From assembly GCA_963929865.1 (NCBI GenBank), contig CAWVKK010000056.1:1-34763 (forward strand): DNA of 34,763 nucleotides, written 5' to 3'. This document shows, one piece after another, positions 7,376-14,661 of the stretch (position 1 is the stretch's first letter; every line of letters begins with the position of its first letter). This DNA comes from JAGZHZ01 sp963929865 (GTDB lineage Bacteria > Bacillota > Clostridia > Lachnospirales > Lachnospiraceae). The position numbers and the translations under genes were made by a program. The notes under the pieces are model-generated. The model ran no database searches. It had not been told where the DNA came from and was given only the letters and a program-made list of their open reading frames with translations.

Positions 7376-8308
7376 TTACATTCCCATCTGTTTTGCAACT
7401 TCTTCTGCAAAGTTTTCTTCTTTTTTCTCCAGTCCGTCTCCTGTCTCAAAGCGAACGAATCCTTTGATTGTGATCTTTGCTCCGTTCTCTTTTGCCACAG
7501 AGTCAACGTAAGCCTGTACGCTCTGTTTTCCGTCCTCTGCCTTTACGTATACCTGATCCATCAGACAGATTTCTTTTAACTCTTTGTTGATACGTCCCAT
7601 TACCATTCCGCTGATGATTTTGTCATTTGCGTCCGGTTTTTCATTTTTAGCCTGTACGGTCAGGATTTCTTTTTCTTTCTCGATATATGCCTGGTCTACT
7701 TCAGCTCTCGTTGTGTATACCGGTTTGATCGCTGCTACCTGCATTGCGATATTTTTTGCCATCTCTTTGACTGCGTCGTTGATCACGTCTGTCTCAACGT
7801 CTACCAGAACGCCGATTTTTCCGCCCATATGTGTATAGTCTGCCACAAATCCGTTCTCTTCTGCAACCTGCTCAAATCTTCTGATCTTCATGTTCTCGCC
7901 GATCACTGCGATCTGAGCTGCGAGAGCTTCCTGTACGGTCTTGCTCGGATCTGCCTTCCATGTCTCAGCCATAAATGCGTCCATGTCAGCTGCTGTCGTG
8001 TCAAGAGCCTGTGCGGCAACCTCTGCGACATAGTTCTGGAATTTTTCATTTTTTGCGACAAAGTCTGTCTCAGAGTTGACTTCAACGACAACTGCCTTCT
8101 TCGCATCATCGGACACTAATACCTTGCACAGTCCCTCTGCTGCGATTCTTCCTGCCTTCTTCTGTGCGGTGGCAAGTCCTTTTTCTCTTAAGAACTCCAC
8201 TGCCTTGTCCATATCTCCTTCTGTTGCTGTCAGCGCTTTTTTGCAGTCCATCATGCCAGCGCCTGTCATCTCTCTCAACTCTTTTACCATTGCTGCTGTA
8301 ATAGCCAT
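7376..8308 (-). CDS. tsf: Elongation factor Ts
   Basis: A 310-residue translation factor that exchanges GDP for GTP on EF-Tu in the cytoplasm. The N-terminal UBA-like domain carries the family signature (MVKELREMTGAGMMDCKKAL), and VVVEVNSETDFVAKNEKF is the typical start of the core domain. The C-terminus ends in the usual GDGLEKKEENFAEEVAKQM helix. Start: GGAGG eight bases before ATG at 8308; an in-frame ATG six codons upstream overlaps the ribosome site and is rejected. It lies 165 bases after rpsB, with a partial terminator between the two, and ends in a strong terminator. Confidence 0.97.
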   Translation of the reverse strand: MAITAAMVKELREMTGAGMMDCKKALTATEGDMDKAVEFLREKGLATAQKKAGRIAAEGLCKVLVSDDAKKAVVVEVNSETDFVAKNEKFQNYVAEVAAQALDTTAADMDAFMAETWKADPSKTVQEALAAQIAVIGENMKIRRFEQVAEENGFVADYTHMGGKIGVLVDVETDVINDAVKEMAKNIAMQVAAIKPVYTTRAEVDQAYIEKEKEILTVQAKNEKPDANDKIISGMVMGRINKELKEICLMDQVYVKAEDGKQSVQAYVDSVAKENGAKITIKGFVRFETGDGLEKKEENFAEEVAKQMGM

Positions 8309-8405
8309 CGTTTTTCCCTCCATCATGTTTTTGAACTGATTCTCACACTGTCCCGCTTCCGGGCACAGTCACTTCTTACTTTTCTCTGCGTTTTCTCAGA
8401 ATCGG

Positions 8406-8440
8406 AAAAACATATGCCTCTGGCGTAATACGCCGGAGGC
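8406..8440 (-). terminator. Intercistronic hairpin between rpsB and tsf
   Basis: Minus strand GCCTC-C-GGCGT-ATT-ACGCC-A-GAGGC, two five-pair stems around one mismatch, followed after ATATG by TTTTT. It looks like a leaky terminator or attenuator that would set a lower level of tsf than rpsB. Confidence 0.65.
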
Positions 8441-8473
8441 TCTATGTCTGACCGGGAAAATATCCCGTCTGTC

Positions 8474-9250
8474 TTATTCAGCGTCTGCTTCTGCCGCTAC
8501 TTCCTCGATGTCTTTTTCCTCGTCTGCTGTCTCTGCTGCAAAATCCTCTGCTGTCACGTCTGCTTCTGCGCCCTGGTTTGCTTCGATAACAGCGTCTGCC
8601 ATCTTGGAAACGATTAATTTTACGGCTCTGATAGCGTCGTCGTTTCCTGGAATGACATAGTCTAATTCTTCCGGATCACAGTTTGTGTCTGCGATACCGA
8701 TCAGTGTGATTCCCAGAGTATGAGCTTCCTGTACGCAGATTCTCTCTTTTTTCGGATCTACGACAAAGATTGCGTCAGGCAGTCTCTTCATTTCCTTGAT
8801 TCCGCCTAAGTTTCTCTGCAGCTTCTCTAACTCTTTCTTTAACGCGATAACTTCTTTCTTTGGCAGAACGTCAAAAGTTCCGTCCTCCTGCATTGTCTCG
8901 ATATCTTTTAAGCGCTGGATTCTGCTCTGGATCGTCTTGAAGTTGGTCAGCATACCTCCTAACCATCTCTCGTTTACATAGAACATGTTGCAGCGCTCTG
9001 CTTCTGTCTTAACAGCGTCCTGTGCCTGTTTCTTTGTTCCGACAAAGAGAATGGTTCCTCCGTCTGCCACGATGTCAGAGATTGCCTTGTAAGCGTCGTC
9101 TACCATTCCGACTGATTTCTGCAGATCGATGATATAGATTCCGTTTCTCTCTGTGTAGATATACGGAGCCATCTTAGGGTTCCATCTTCTTGTCTGATGT
9201 CCGAAATGAACACCTGCTTCCAGTAACTGTTTCATTGAAATTACGCTCAT
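8474..9250 (-). CDS. rpsB: 30S ribosomal protein S2
   Basis: A 258-residue small-subunit ribosomal protein. The N-terminus ISMKQLLEAGVHFGHQTRRW and the motifs NPKMAPYIYTERNGIYIIDL, LFVGTKKQAQDAV, ERWLGGMLTNF and PDAIFVVDPKKE are diagnostic. The last about 35 residues are an acidic Ala/Glu/Asp tail, common in clostridial S2. First gene of rpsB-tsf, with its own promoter at 9359-9388 and a leader of about 100 bases that can fold. Ribosome site AAAGGAG precedes ATG. Confidence 0.97.
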   Translation of the reverse strand: MSVISMKQLLEAGVHFGHQTRRWNPKMAPYIYTERNGIYIIDLQKSVGMVDDAYKAISDIVADGGTILFVGTKKQAQDAVKTEAERCNMFYVNERWLGGMLTNFKTIQSRIQRLKDIETMQEDGTFDVLPKKEVIALKKELEKLQRNLGGIKEMKRLPDAIFVVDPKKERICVQEAHTLGITLIGIADTNCDPEELDYVIPGNDDAIRAVKLIVSKMADAVIEANQGAEADVTAEDFAAETADEEKDIEEVAAEADAE

Positions 9251-9278
9251 GATTTTTTCTCCTTTTGGTTCATTCTTC

Positions 9279-9338
9279 CGTATGTTTCGTTTTTCCTCGA
9301 AGACCTTTCTCCGGCACCATTCTCAGAATCCACATACG
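9279..9338 (-). promoter_or_regulatory. Structured mRNA leader of rpsB
   Basis: In the minus-strand transcript CGTATGT (5' side, 9332-9338) pairs perfectly with ACATACG (3' side, 9279-9285) and encloses about 46 bases with smaller hairpins (TTCT/AGAA and a TTCG-loop stem). Its position just before the S2 ribosome site suggests autoregulation by free S2, as known for other ribosomal leaders. I cannot match it to a named RNA family by eye. Confidence 0.5.
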
Positions 9339-9358
9339 TGTTTTTTGCTAACTTTTGT

Positions 9359-9388
9359 AGTATATCATAGGATTTCCCGGAAAGTCAA
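9359..9388 (-). promoter_or_regulatory. Promoter of rpsB-tsf
   Basis: Minus strand TTGACT (9383-9388), 18-base spacer, TATACT (9359-9364). It starts 19 bases past the stop of the upstream permease gene, and no terminator separates them, so read-through from the export operon is also possible. Confidence 0.8.
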
Positions 9389-9406
9389 GCTTTTCCTTGC
9401 GATTCG

Positions 9407-10660
9407 TCACTCGTGGCGCAGCGCGTCGATCGGGTTTAAGTTCGCCGCCTTGATCGAGGGCAGCAGCCCAAAAATGATCCCGATCATCATCGAGAAAAGC
9501 ACTGATCCGACTGCCGCCGGAACGCTGATGGCGATCGGCGTCCCGGAAATCCGGTTGATCGCCTGTGACAGCCCGATGCCGACTCCCACTCCGATGATGC
9601 CTCCCAGGCTCGTCAAAACGGCTGCCTCTGTCAGAAACTGACCTAAAATTCTCCTCTTTTTGGCTCCGATTGCTTTTTTCAGACCGATCTCGCTTGTGCG
9701 CTCCGTCACAGAGACCAGCATAATGTTCATGACGCCGATTCCTCCTACCAGAAGGGAAATGCTGGCAATCCAGATCAGCTGATTGTTCGTGGCATTGCTC
9801 AGCTCCTGAAGATTTCGCGCCGTCTCCAGCACATCTGCCGCTCTGTACTGGATATCGCTGTTGTCAGCCGAGACGTATTTGTTCAAAATATCCGCGGCTT
9901 TGCTGCCCGCGGCGCTCATATCCTCTGTGCTGACCGCCTTTACCAGAACATTCTGCGGTTCGTCGTACTGATAGATAATGCACCAGCTCGCCGACGGCAG
10001 ATAGACGGTGCCGCTTGACTGTGTCGTATACATATAGTAATCGTCGATCGAGTTGATGACCGGCTCAAACTGCTCCAGCTGCTGCGCCACGCCGACTACG
10101 ATAAACGGTTCCTGGTTGATCTCTATCGTCTTTCCGAGAGGATTTTCATCCTGAAACAGCGCGGTCGCGGCGATGTCGTCCACGATCGCCACCTTCCGGA
10201 ATTCTTTGTAATCGCTCTCAATAAACTGTCTTCCGGTCCGGACAATGTAGCCCGCCGTGTCAAAGTAATTGACGTCTATGCCGTAGATATTGGCTCCCTG
10301 CAGGGGCGTGTTCTGATAAAAAACACCGTCCGCATACGTTCTCGATGTGTACAGCGCAACATTTTCCACTTCCTTCAGCGCCAAGATCTCCTGCCGGGTA
10401 TTCTCTGAGATCACCGGAACCCCGTTCGGGATTCCGTTGTACGCGATCTCATAGTCATATTCTCCCTGGCTGAGCTTGATGCTGACCGTATTGTTTCCAG
10501 ACCCGATCAGATTTTTTTTGATCTGCTCATTTGTCCCCTGGATTGTGGAGACAATCGAGATAATCGAGGCAATTCCGATGATAATGCCGAGCATTGTCAG
10601 GAAGGAGCGCATCTTGTGCGACCAGACTCCCTGGAACGATAACCGTATATTTTCAATCAC
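9407..10660 (-). CDS. MacB-like ABC transporter permease (FtsX family)
   Basis: A 417-residue permease of the MacB/FtsX mechanotransmission type. Seen: the N-terminal cytoplasmic motif and first membrane helix (SHKMRSFLTMLGIIIGIASI, about residues 14-33), then an extracellular MacB-type domain of about 240 residues. Three C-terminal helices follow, including VGGIGVMNIMLVSVTERTSEIGLKKAIGAKKRRI, the characteristic coupling segment given here only as a landmark at about 308-341. These exporters use ATP to move an extracellular domain rather than to pump across the cytosol, and handle peptides, toxins or lipoproteins. It starts with GTG, since the only nearby upstream ATG is followed at once by TGA; GGGGGAG lies six bases before. 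Last gene of the operon, 20 bases after the giant adaptor. Confidence 0.9.
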   Translation of the reverse strand: MIENIRLSFQGVWSHKMRSFLTMLGIIIGIASIISIVSTIQGTNEQIKKNLIGSGNNTVSIKLSQGEYDYEIAYNGIPNGVPVISENTRQEILALKEVENVALYTSRTYADGVFYQNTPLQGANIYGIDVNYFDTAGYIVRTGRQFIESDYKEFRKVAIVDDIAATALFQDENPLGKTIEINQEPFIVVGVAQQLEQFEPVINSIDDYYMYTTQSSGTVYLPSASWCIIYQYDEPQNVLVKAVSTEDMSAAGSKAADILNKYVSADNSDIQYRAADVLETARNLQELSNATNNQLIWIASISLLVGGIGVMNIMLVSVTERTSEIGLKKAIGAKKRRILGQFLTEAAVLTSLGGIIGVGVGIGLSQAINRISGTPIAISVPAAVGSVLFSMMIGIIFGLLPSIKAANLNPIDALRHE

Positions 10661-10680
10661 ATCTGTCTCCCCCTAACGTT

Positions 10681-13600
10681 TTAATAATAATAGCCGATAT
10701 CCGACGCCTGTGTCTTCGCGCCTTCTTTTACGTCTGAGCCGTACGGGAACGCAATGCTGTCGTCCATTGTCAGTCCTTCTTTGATTTCCATATAGCTTGA
10801 GTAGATGATCTGTCCCGTCTTGACATACTGCTTCTTCAAGGTTCCGTCTTCCCCTGCCTTATATACATAGCTCTGACCGTTCTCTGTCCGGATATACGGC
10901 ATCTGCAGGTAGATCGTATCCATGTCAGCCGGGTCTGCTGAGATCGAGATCGTCACCGACGTCATGTCCGACAGCCCTTCCGCCTCTTCCACATACGCTT
11001 TAAACGGATAGTACGAAGCATTCATATTCTCTGTTCCATATCCATAGTACGAGTTAGAATTGTCGGGGTACGGAGAAATTTCCGTGATCACTGCGCTGTA
11101 CTGCATTCCCGTCTCCAGAGACTGTACCGAGACCTCGTCTCCCACATCGACAGTTTCCAGGTTCAGCTCGCTGATGTTTCCGACAATGTACATGCCGGAA
11201 TCACTCGTCACGACAATAAAGGCTTCTCCGTTGCTTTCTCCTGTTTCCGGATCTCCTACTGTCTTGACTACGCCGTTGATCGAGCTTAAGACCACGCCTT
11301 CCTCTACTTTCTTTTCATACTGCTCGATTTTCAGCTCCGCCTCCCTCTCATCGAGCATCAGCGTTTTTATCAGAGATTCCTGATCCCGGATCGCTGCCGC
11401 TAATTCCTCAGCTGTGTATGTCATGCCTCCGTCGTCGATATATCCGTCGTCCCATCCCGGATCGATCGGCGGCGTCTCGTCGGCGACCAGCCCTTCCCGC
11501 GTCAAGAACCAGTAAGCTTCAACACTGTACGGTTCATGCTCAAGCTCCGGTCCGTCAATGGAATACTGGAAAAATTCCTCCTCCGCTTCCGGGTCTGTAT
11601 TTTTTATCTCCAAAACGACATAGTATCCGTCTGTAATCTTGTTTTCTCCTGTCTCATCGTATCCAAGCACGCGGTTGATAAAGGAACCGTAAACTGTCGC
11701 GCCCTCCATACACCGGAAGACAAACGGGTCTTCCTTCGTGCCGCTTCCCTTGTAGTACGTTCCGCCCTTTGCCTCCTCGTCTCCCAGCGATTCATACGTC
11801 AGCTCCACCAGCTCGTCCATCTCCGGCTCTGCCGGTCTTTCCTGCTTCACCAGTCCCATCGCTCCAAACGTCCAGATATCAGTGCTGACAAAGCCCGCTT
11901 CTCCCTCGACCGTTCCGTCCAGGAGAATGCTCGTGATCACTTTGTCCGTATAGCCGCCTTCTGCGTTTTCCCTGATCTCCAGCCGGACATAGCAGCTCTT
12001 TTCCATATCCCGTGTCTTTCCCTGCTTGTCAAATCCCATCACACGGTTTAAAAAACCGCCTGTAATCTTTGCGTTTTCCTCGCAGACAAACACATACGGA
12101 TCCTCCTTTGTGCCGCTTCCGGTGTAATAGCGCCCTTTGTCAATCGATGCGTACACCAGCTCCGATGCGACCGTCACGGATGCGTTCGGCAGCGTGGCAA
12201 GGTCAATCCACAGCTCTGTCTCGGATTCTGCCTCCGTCTCTTCCGTCTGCGGCTCCCTTTCACTTTCTGTCTCTTCTGTTTCCGGTTCGCTCTCAGATTC
12301 CGTCTCTGTCTCTCCTGTTTCCGGTTCGCTCTCGCTCTCTGTCTGTCCTGTCTGCGGCTCGCTCTCGCTCTCGCTTTGTGTCTCTGTCTCAGATTCTGTC
12401 TGAGCAGTCTCCTCCTGCATGATCATACTTTCCAGCTTTTCTATATCTTCCTGGCTGACAGCTGTCTGCGGCTGGTTCTCTTCTGTTTCCTGGCTCTCAC
12501 TCTCGCTGCCCGGAGTCTCCTGTGTGGGCTGCTGCCCAGGCGGCGTCTCCGCTTCTGTCTGCGGCTGCTCAGGAGCGCCTTCTGTCACCTGCTGCTCAGG
12601 CGGCAGCGCCTCTGACTGCGGCGGCATGTCTGTTTCCGTCTCCGCCATGGTCTCTGACTGCGGCGGCAGCTCCGTTTCTGTGTCCGGCTGCGTCAGTCCT
12701 TCTGTCTGCGTCTCCGGCTGCGGCCATGTCATCTCTTCTGTCTGCCCTTCGTCTTTCTTGTCGGCAAATTCCTTTTCGAATTCCTTTGCGGAAATCCGTT
12801 CCGGCGTCTGATCCTCCGGGGTGCGGTTTCCTTCCTGGTCGACCAGAATCTCAAGTCCTTCCGGCGTAAATCTCCATTCTGAGTCTGCCCGGTATCCTTT
12901 CAGCCTTTTATCGCTGGTTCCGTCCAGATACAGAAGCCTCTGCTTCTGGTCTGACGCGTCTGACGCGCGCACAGCGACGATGACATAGGCGCCCCCTGCG
13001 ATCTGTTTTGTCCCGTCCTCGTCCCATCCGCGGACAAGATTTAAAAAACTTCCTTTTATCACCGCATTTTCCGTGCAGTAAAAGATAAATGGTTTTTCTT
13101 TTGTTCCTTCTCCGTCGTCTGCCGCTGAATCATAGTCCAGCGTATCGACCGGCACAACCGTATCCTGACCATATCCCGGCAGCGTAAGTTCCTGCGTCTC
13201 CTGCGGCAGCGTCTCAGGCGCTGTCTCTGTCTGTCCTGTCTGCGGCAGCCCGCCCTGCTGAGGCTGCGCGCCTTCGCTGACGGGCATCTCCTCCTGAGGG
13301 TTTAGGGGAATAACCAGCGGCGTCTCTGCCTCCGTCTGTTCGAAAGCCGGCTGAGGATTCTCTTGCGTCTGCGGCGTCTCTGCCGCCTCGGTCTGTGCTT
13401 CCGTCTCAACCGGCGCCTCTGTCGGAATTTCTGTCTGCGGATCGGGCGTCGCGCTTTGTGCTTCGCTGTCTGCCTGTTCCGCGGCGGTCTCATCCCCGGC
13501 AGCCATCGATACGGCGCTGTCGTTGGAAACGACAAGAGCCGTATCGCTTCGCTCCACCGGCGTTGTGCTATATAATTTGTCCAGCTCCTCCTGCGCTGAT

Positions 13601-13953
13601 TCCAGTCTCAGCCCAAGCGTCGCTTTGTTCAGTCTCTCCATCTCCAGATCAAGCTCCGTCAGCGTCATATCGTATGCCATAAGTTTATCCCCGACATGCA
13701 CCTGATCTCCTGCCTCAACATATACTTCCTTTACGCTGTTTTCTCCTGTCAGCTGTACCTGCTGGCTGACGTCCGAGGAAGCAGTCCCGGATATCGAAGA
13801 GCTGCCTCCGTAATACTGTGTGGACAGATAAGAAACCGGCATGACTTCCACCGGTGTTTTGCTGTTCTGTATATAGTAATAGATTCCATATCCGCCGCCG
13901 GTGCAGACCAGGCAGACGCTCAAGGTCACTGCGATGATCGTCTTCGCTTTCAT
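10681..13953 (-). CDS. Giant MacA/HlyD-type adaptor with three inserted repeat domains
   Basis: A 1,090-residue membrane-fusion protein; ordinary members are about 400-500. Residues 6-28 are the membrane anchor. Residues about 36-95 are the first half of the lipoyl-like domain (VKEVYVEAGDQVHVGDKLM), and 97-129 the first coiled-coil helix. The second helix comes only at about 846-886, then the second lipoyl half (GVVLSSINGVVKTV) and the beta-barrel domain. The about 715 residues between are an insert: Pro/Glu/Thr/Gln-rich linkers and three copies of an about 90-residue domain (281-372, 612-702, 736-823). The consensus is G-x-GTKE-D/K-P-F/Y-x-F-x-C-x-E-N/G-A, then G-S/G-F-L/I-N-x-V-x-G-x-D, ending W-x-F-x-x-x-GL. 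The insert sits where the hairpin tip would be, outside the cell. ATGA overlaps the ATPase gene. Substrate unknown. Confidence 0.88.
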   Translation of the reverse strand: MKAKTIIAVTLSVCLVCTGGGYGIYYYIQNSKTPVEVMPVSYLSTQYYGGSSSISGTASSDVSQQVQLTGENSVKEVYVEAGDQVHVGDKLMAYDMTLTELDLEMERLNKATLGLRLESAQEELDKLYSTTPVERSDTALVVSNDSAVSMAAGDETAAEQADSEAQSATPDPQTEIPTEAPVETEAQTEAAETPQTQENPQPAFEQTEAETPLVIPLNPQEEMPVSEGAQPQQGGLPQTGQTETAPETLPQETQELTLPGYGQDTVVPVDTLDYDSAADDGEGTKEKPFIFYCTENAVIKGSFLNLVRGWDEDGTKQIAGGAYVIVAVRASDASDQKQRLLYLDGTSDKRLKGYRADSEWRFTPEGLEILVDQEGNRTPEDQTPERISAKEFEKEFADKKDEGQTEEMTWPQPETQTEGLTQPDTETELPPQSETMAETETDMPPQSEALPPEQQVTEGAPEQPQTEAETPPGQQPTQETPGSESESQETEENQPQTAVSQEDIEKLESMIMQEETAQTESETETQSESESEPQTGQTESESEPETGETETESESEPETEETESEREPQTEETEAESETELWIDLATLPNASVTVASELVYASIDKGRYYTGSGTKEDPYVFVCEENAKITGGFLNRVMGFDKQGKTRDMEKSCYVRLEIRENAEGGYTDKVITSILLDGTVEGEAGFVSTDIWTFGAMGLVKQERPAEPEMDELVELTYESLGDEEAKGGTYYKGSGTKEDPFVFRCMEGATVYGSFINRVLGYDETGENKITDGYYVVLEIKNTDPEAEEEFFQYSIDGPELEHEPYSVEAYWFLTREGLVADETPPIDPGWDDGYIDDGGMTYTAEELAAAIRDQESLIKTLMLDEREAELKIEQYEKKVEEGVVLSSINGVVKTVGDPETGESNGEAFIVVTSDSGMYIVGNISELNLETVDVGDEVSVQSLETGMQYSAVITEISPYPDNSNSYYGYGTENMNASYYPFKAYVEEAEGLSDMTSVTISISADPADMDTIYLQMPYIRTENGQSYVYKAGEDGTLKKQYVKTGQIIYSSYMEIKEGLTMDDSIAFPYGSDVKEGAKTQASDIGYYY
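11485..11748 (-). repeat. Adaptor repeat domain, copy 3
   Basis: Residues 736-823 of the adaptor. Begins GSGTKEDPFVFRCMEGA and includes GSFINRVLGYDETG; ends near YWFLTREGLVAD. It lies just before the second coiled-coil helix. Confidence 0.8.
11848..12120 (-). repeat. Adaptor repeat domain, copy 2
   Basis: Residues 612-702. Begins GSGTKEDPYVFVCEENA, includes GGFLNRVMGFDKQG and ends IWTFGAMGLVKQ. Copies 2 and 3 are closest to each other and adjacent, which suggests the more recent duplication. Confidence 0.8.
12240..12395 (-). repeat. Imperfect short repeats coding a Ser/Glu/Thr-rich linker
   Basis: Degenerate units containing CTGTTTCCGGTTCGCTCTC on the plus strand code for SESEPETGETE-like sequence in the adaptor (about residues 520-570). 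The tract is likely prone to length change by slippage. It is coding, not a CRISPR or an intergenic repeat. Confidence 0.7.
12838..13113 (-). repeat. Adaptor repeat domain, copy 1
   Basis: Residues 281-372. Begins GEGTKEKPFIFYCTENA, includes GSFLNLVRGWDEDG and ends EWRFTPEGLEIL. It is separated from copies 2 and 3 by about 240 residues of acidic low-complexity sequence. Confidence 0.75.
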
Positions 13954-14639
13954 ACTGCTTCCTCCTTTCGAGGTCTCTCTGAAATCTCTCCGTCAAAAAT
14001 ATCTACGATCCGTTTCGCACACTGCGCCACATTGGCGTCATGCGTGATCATGATCACGGTCACTCCCTCTTTGTTCAGCTCCTCAAACAGCTCCATCACC
14101 TGGTGGCTCGACTTCGAGTCCAGCGCTCCTGTCGGCTCATCGGCGAGCAGAATCTTGGGATTATTCACCATGGCGCGGGCAATCGCCACACGCTGCTTCT
14201 GCCCTCCTGAGAGCTGATTCGGCACAAAGTTGAGCCGGTCTCCCAGCCCTACCCTCTCCAGTGCAAGCTTGGCGCGTTTTCTGCGCTCTTTTTTTTTGAC
14301 GCCGGCATAGATCAGAGGAAGCGCCACATTGTCCAGAGCCGAAAGCCTGGGCAAAAGCTGAAAGTTCTGAAACACAAATCCAATGCTGCGCAGGCGCACG
14401 CCCGCCACCTGATTGTCTTTTTGCTCCAGAACTCTCTGTCCGTCCAGCAAAAAGGTGCCTTTTGTCGGTTTGTCAAGACACCCGATAATGTTCATCAGGG
14501 TTGATTTTCCGGAACCGGACGGTCCCATGATCGCGACATACTCTCCTTCCTCCACTTCCAGATTAATGTCCTTTAAGACAGGAACAATCATTTTCCCCTG
14601 AATATAGTCTTTATAAATATGTTCCATTTTCAAGATCAC
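13950..14639 (-). CDS. MacB-like ABC transporter ATP-binding protein
   Basis: A 229-residue ATPase of the LolD/MacB/FtsE group, which energises FtsX-type permeases from the cytoplasm. Walker A GPSGSGKST at 39-47, Q-loop VFQNFQLLP, signature LSGGQ at 143-147, Walker B ILLADEPTGALD at about 158-169, and the switch His in VIMITHDANVA are all present. GTG start at 14639, with GGAG nine bases upstream. It lies between the two adaptor genes: 22 bases after adaptor 1, and overlapping adaptor 2 by four bases (ATGA). The product probably pairs with the permease at 9407-10660. Confidence 0.94.
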   Translation of the reverse strand: MILKMEHIYKDYIQGKMIVPVLKDINLEVEEGEYVAIMGPSGSGKSTLMNIIGCLDKPTKGTFLLDGQRVLEQKDNQVAGVRLRSIGFVFQNFQLLPRLSALDNVALPLIYAGVKKKERRKRAKLALERVGLGDRLNFVPNQLSGGQKQRVAIARAMVNNPKILLADEPTGALDSKSSHQVMELFEELNKEGVTVIMITHDANVAQCAKRIVDIFDGEISERPRKEEAV

Positions 14640-14661
14640 AGCTGCTCACTCCGTTCCATCT

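Noticed and set aside
12240..12395. Repeated DNA that could be taken for a CRISPR or minisatellite array
   Set aside because: Units are irregular and in frame with the adaptor; there are no spacers of constant size.
12137..12403. Plus-strand open frames rich in Ser/Val/Leu across 12.07-12.87 kb
   Set aside because: They mirror the repetitive Ser/Glu/Thr linker of the minus-strand adaptor; no ribosome site, and the minus frame has clear domains on both sides.
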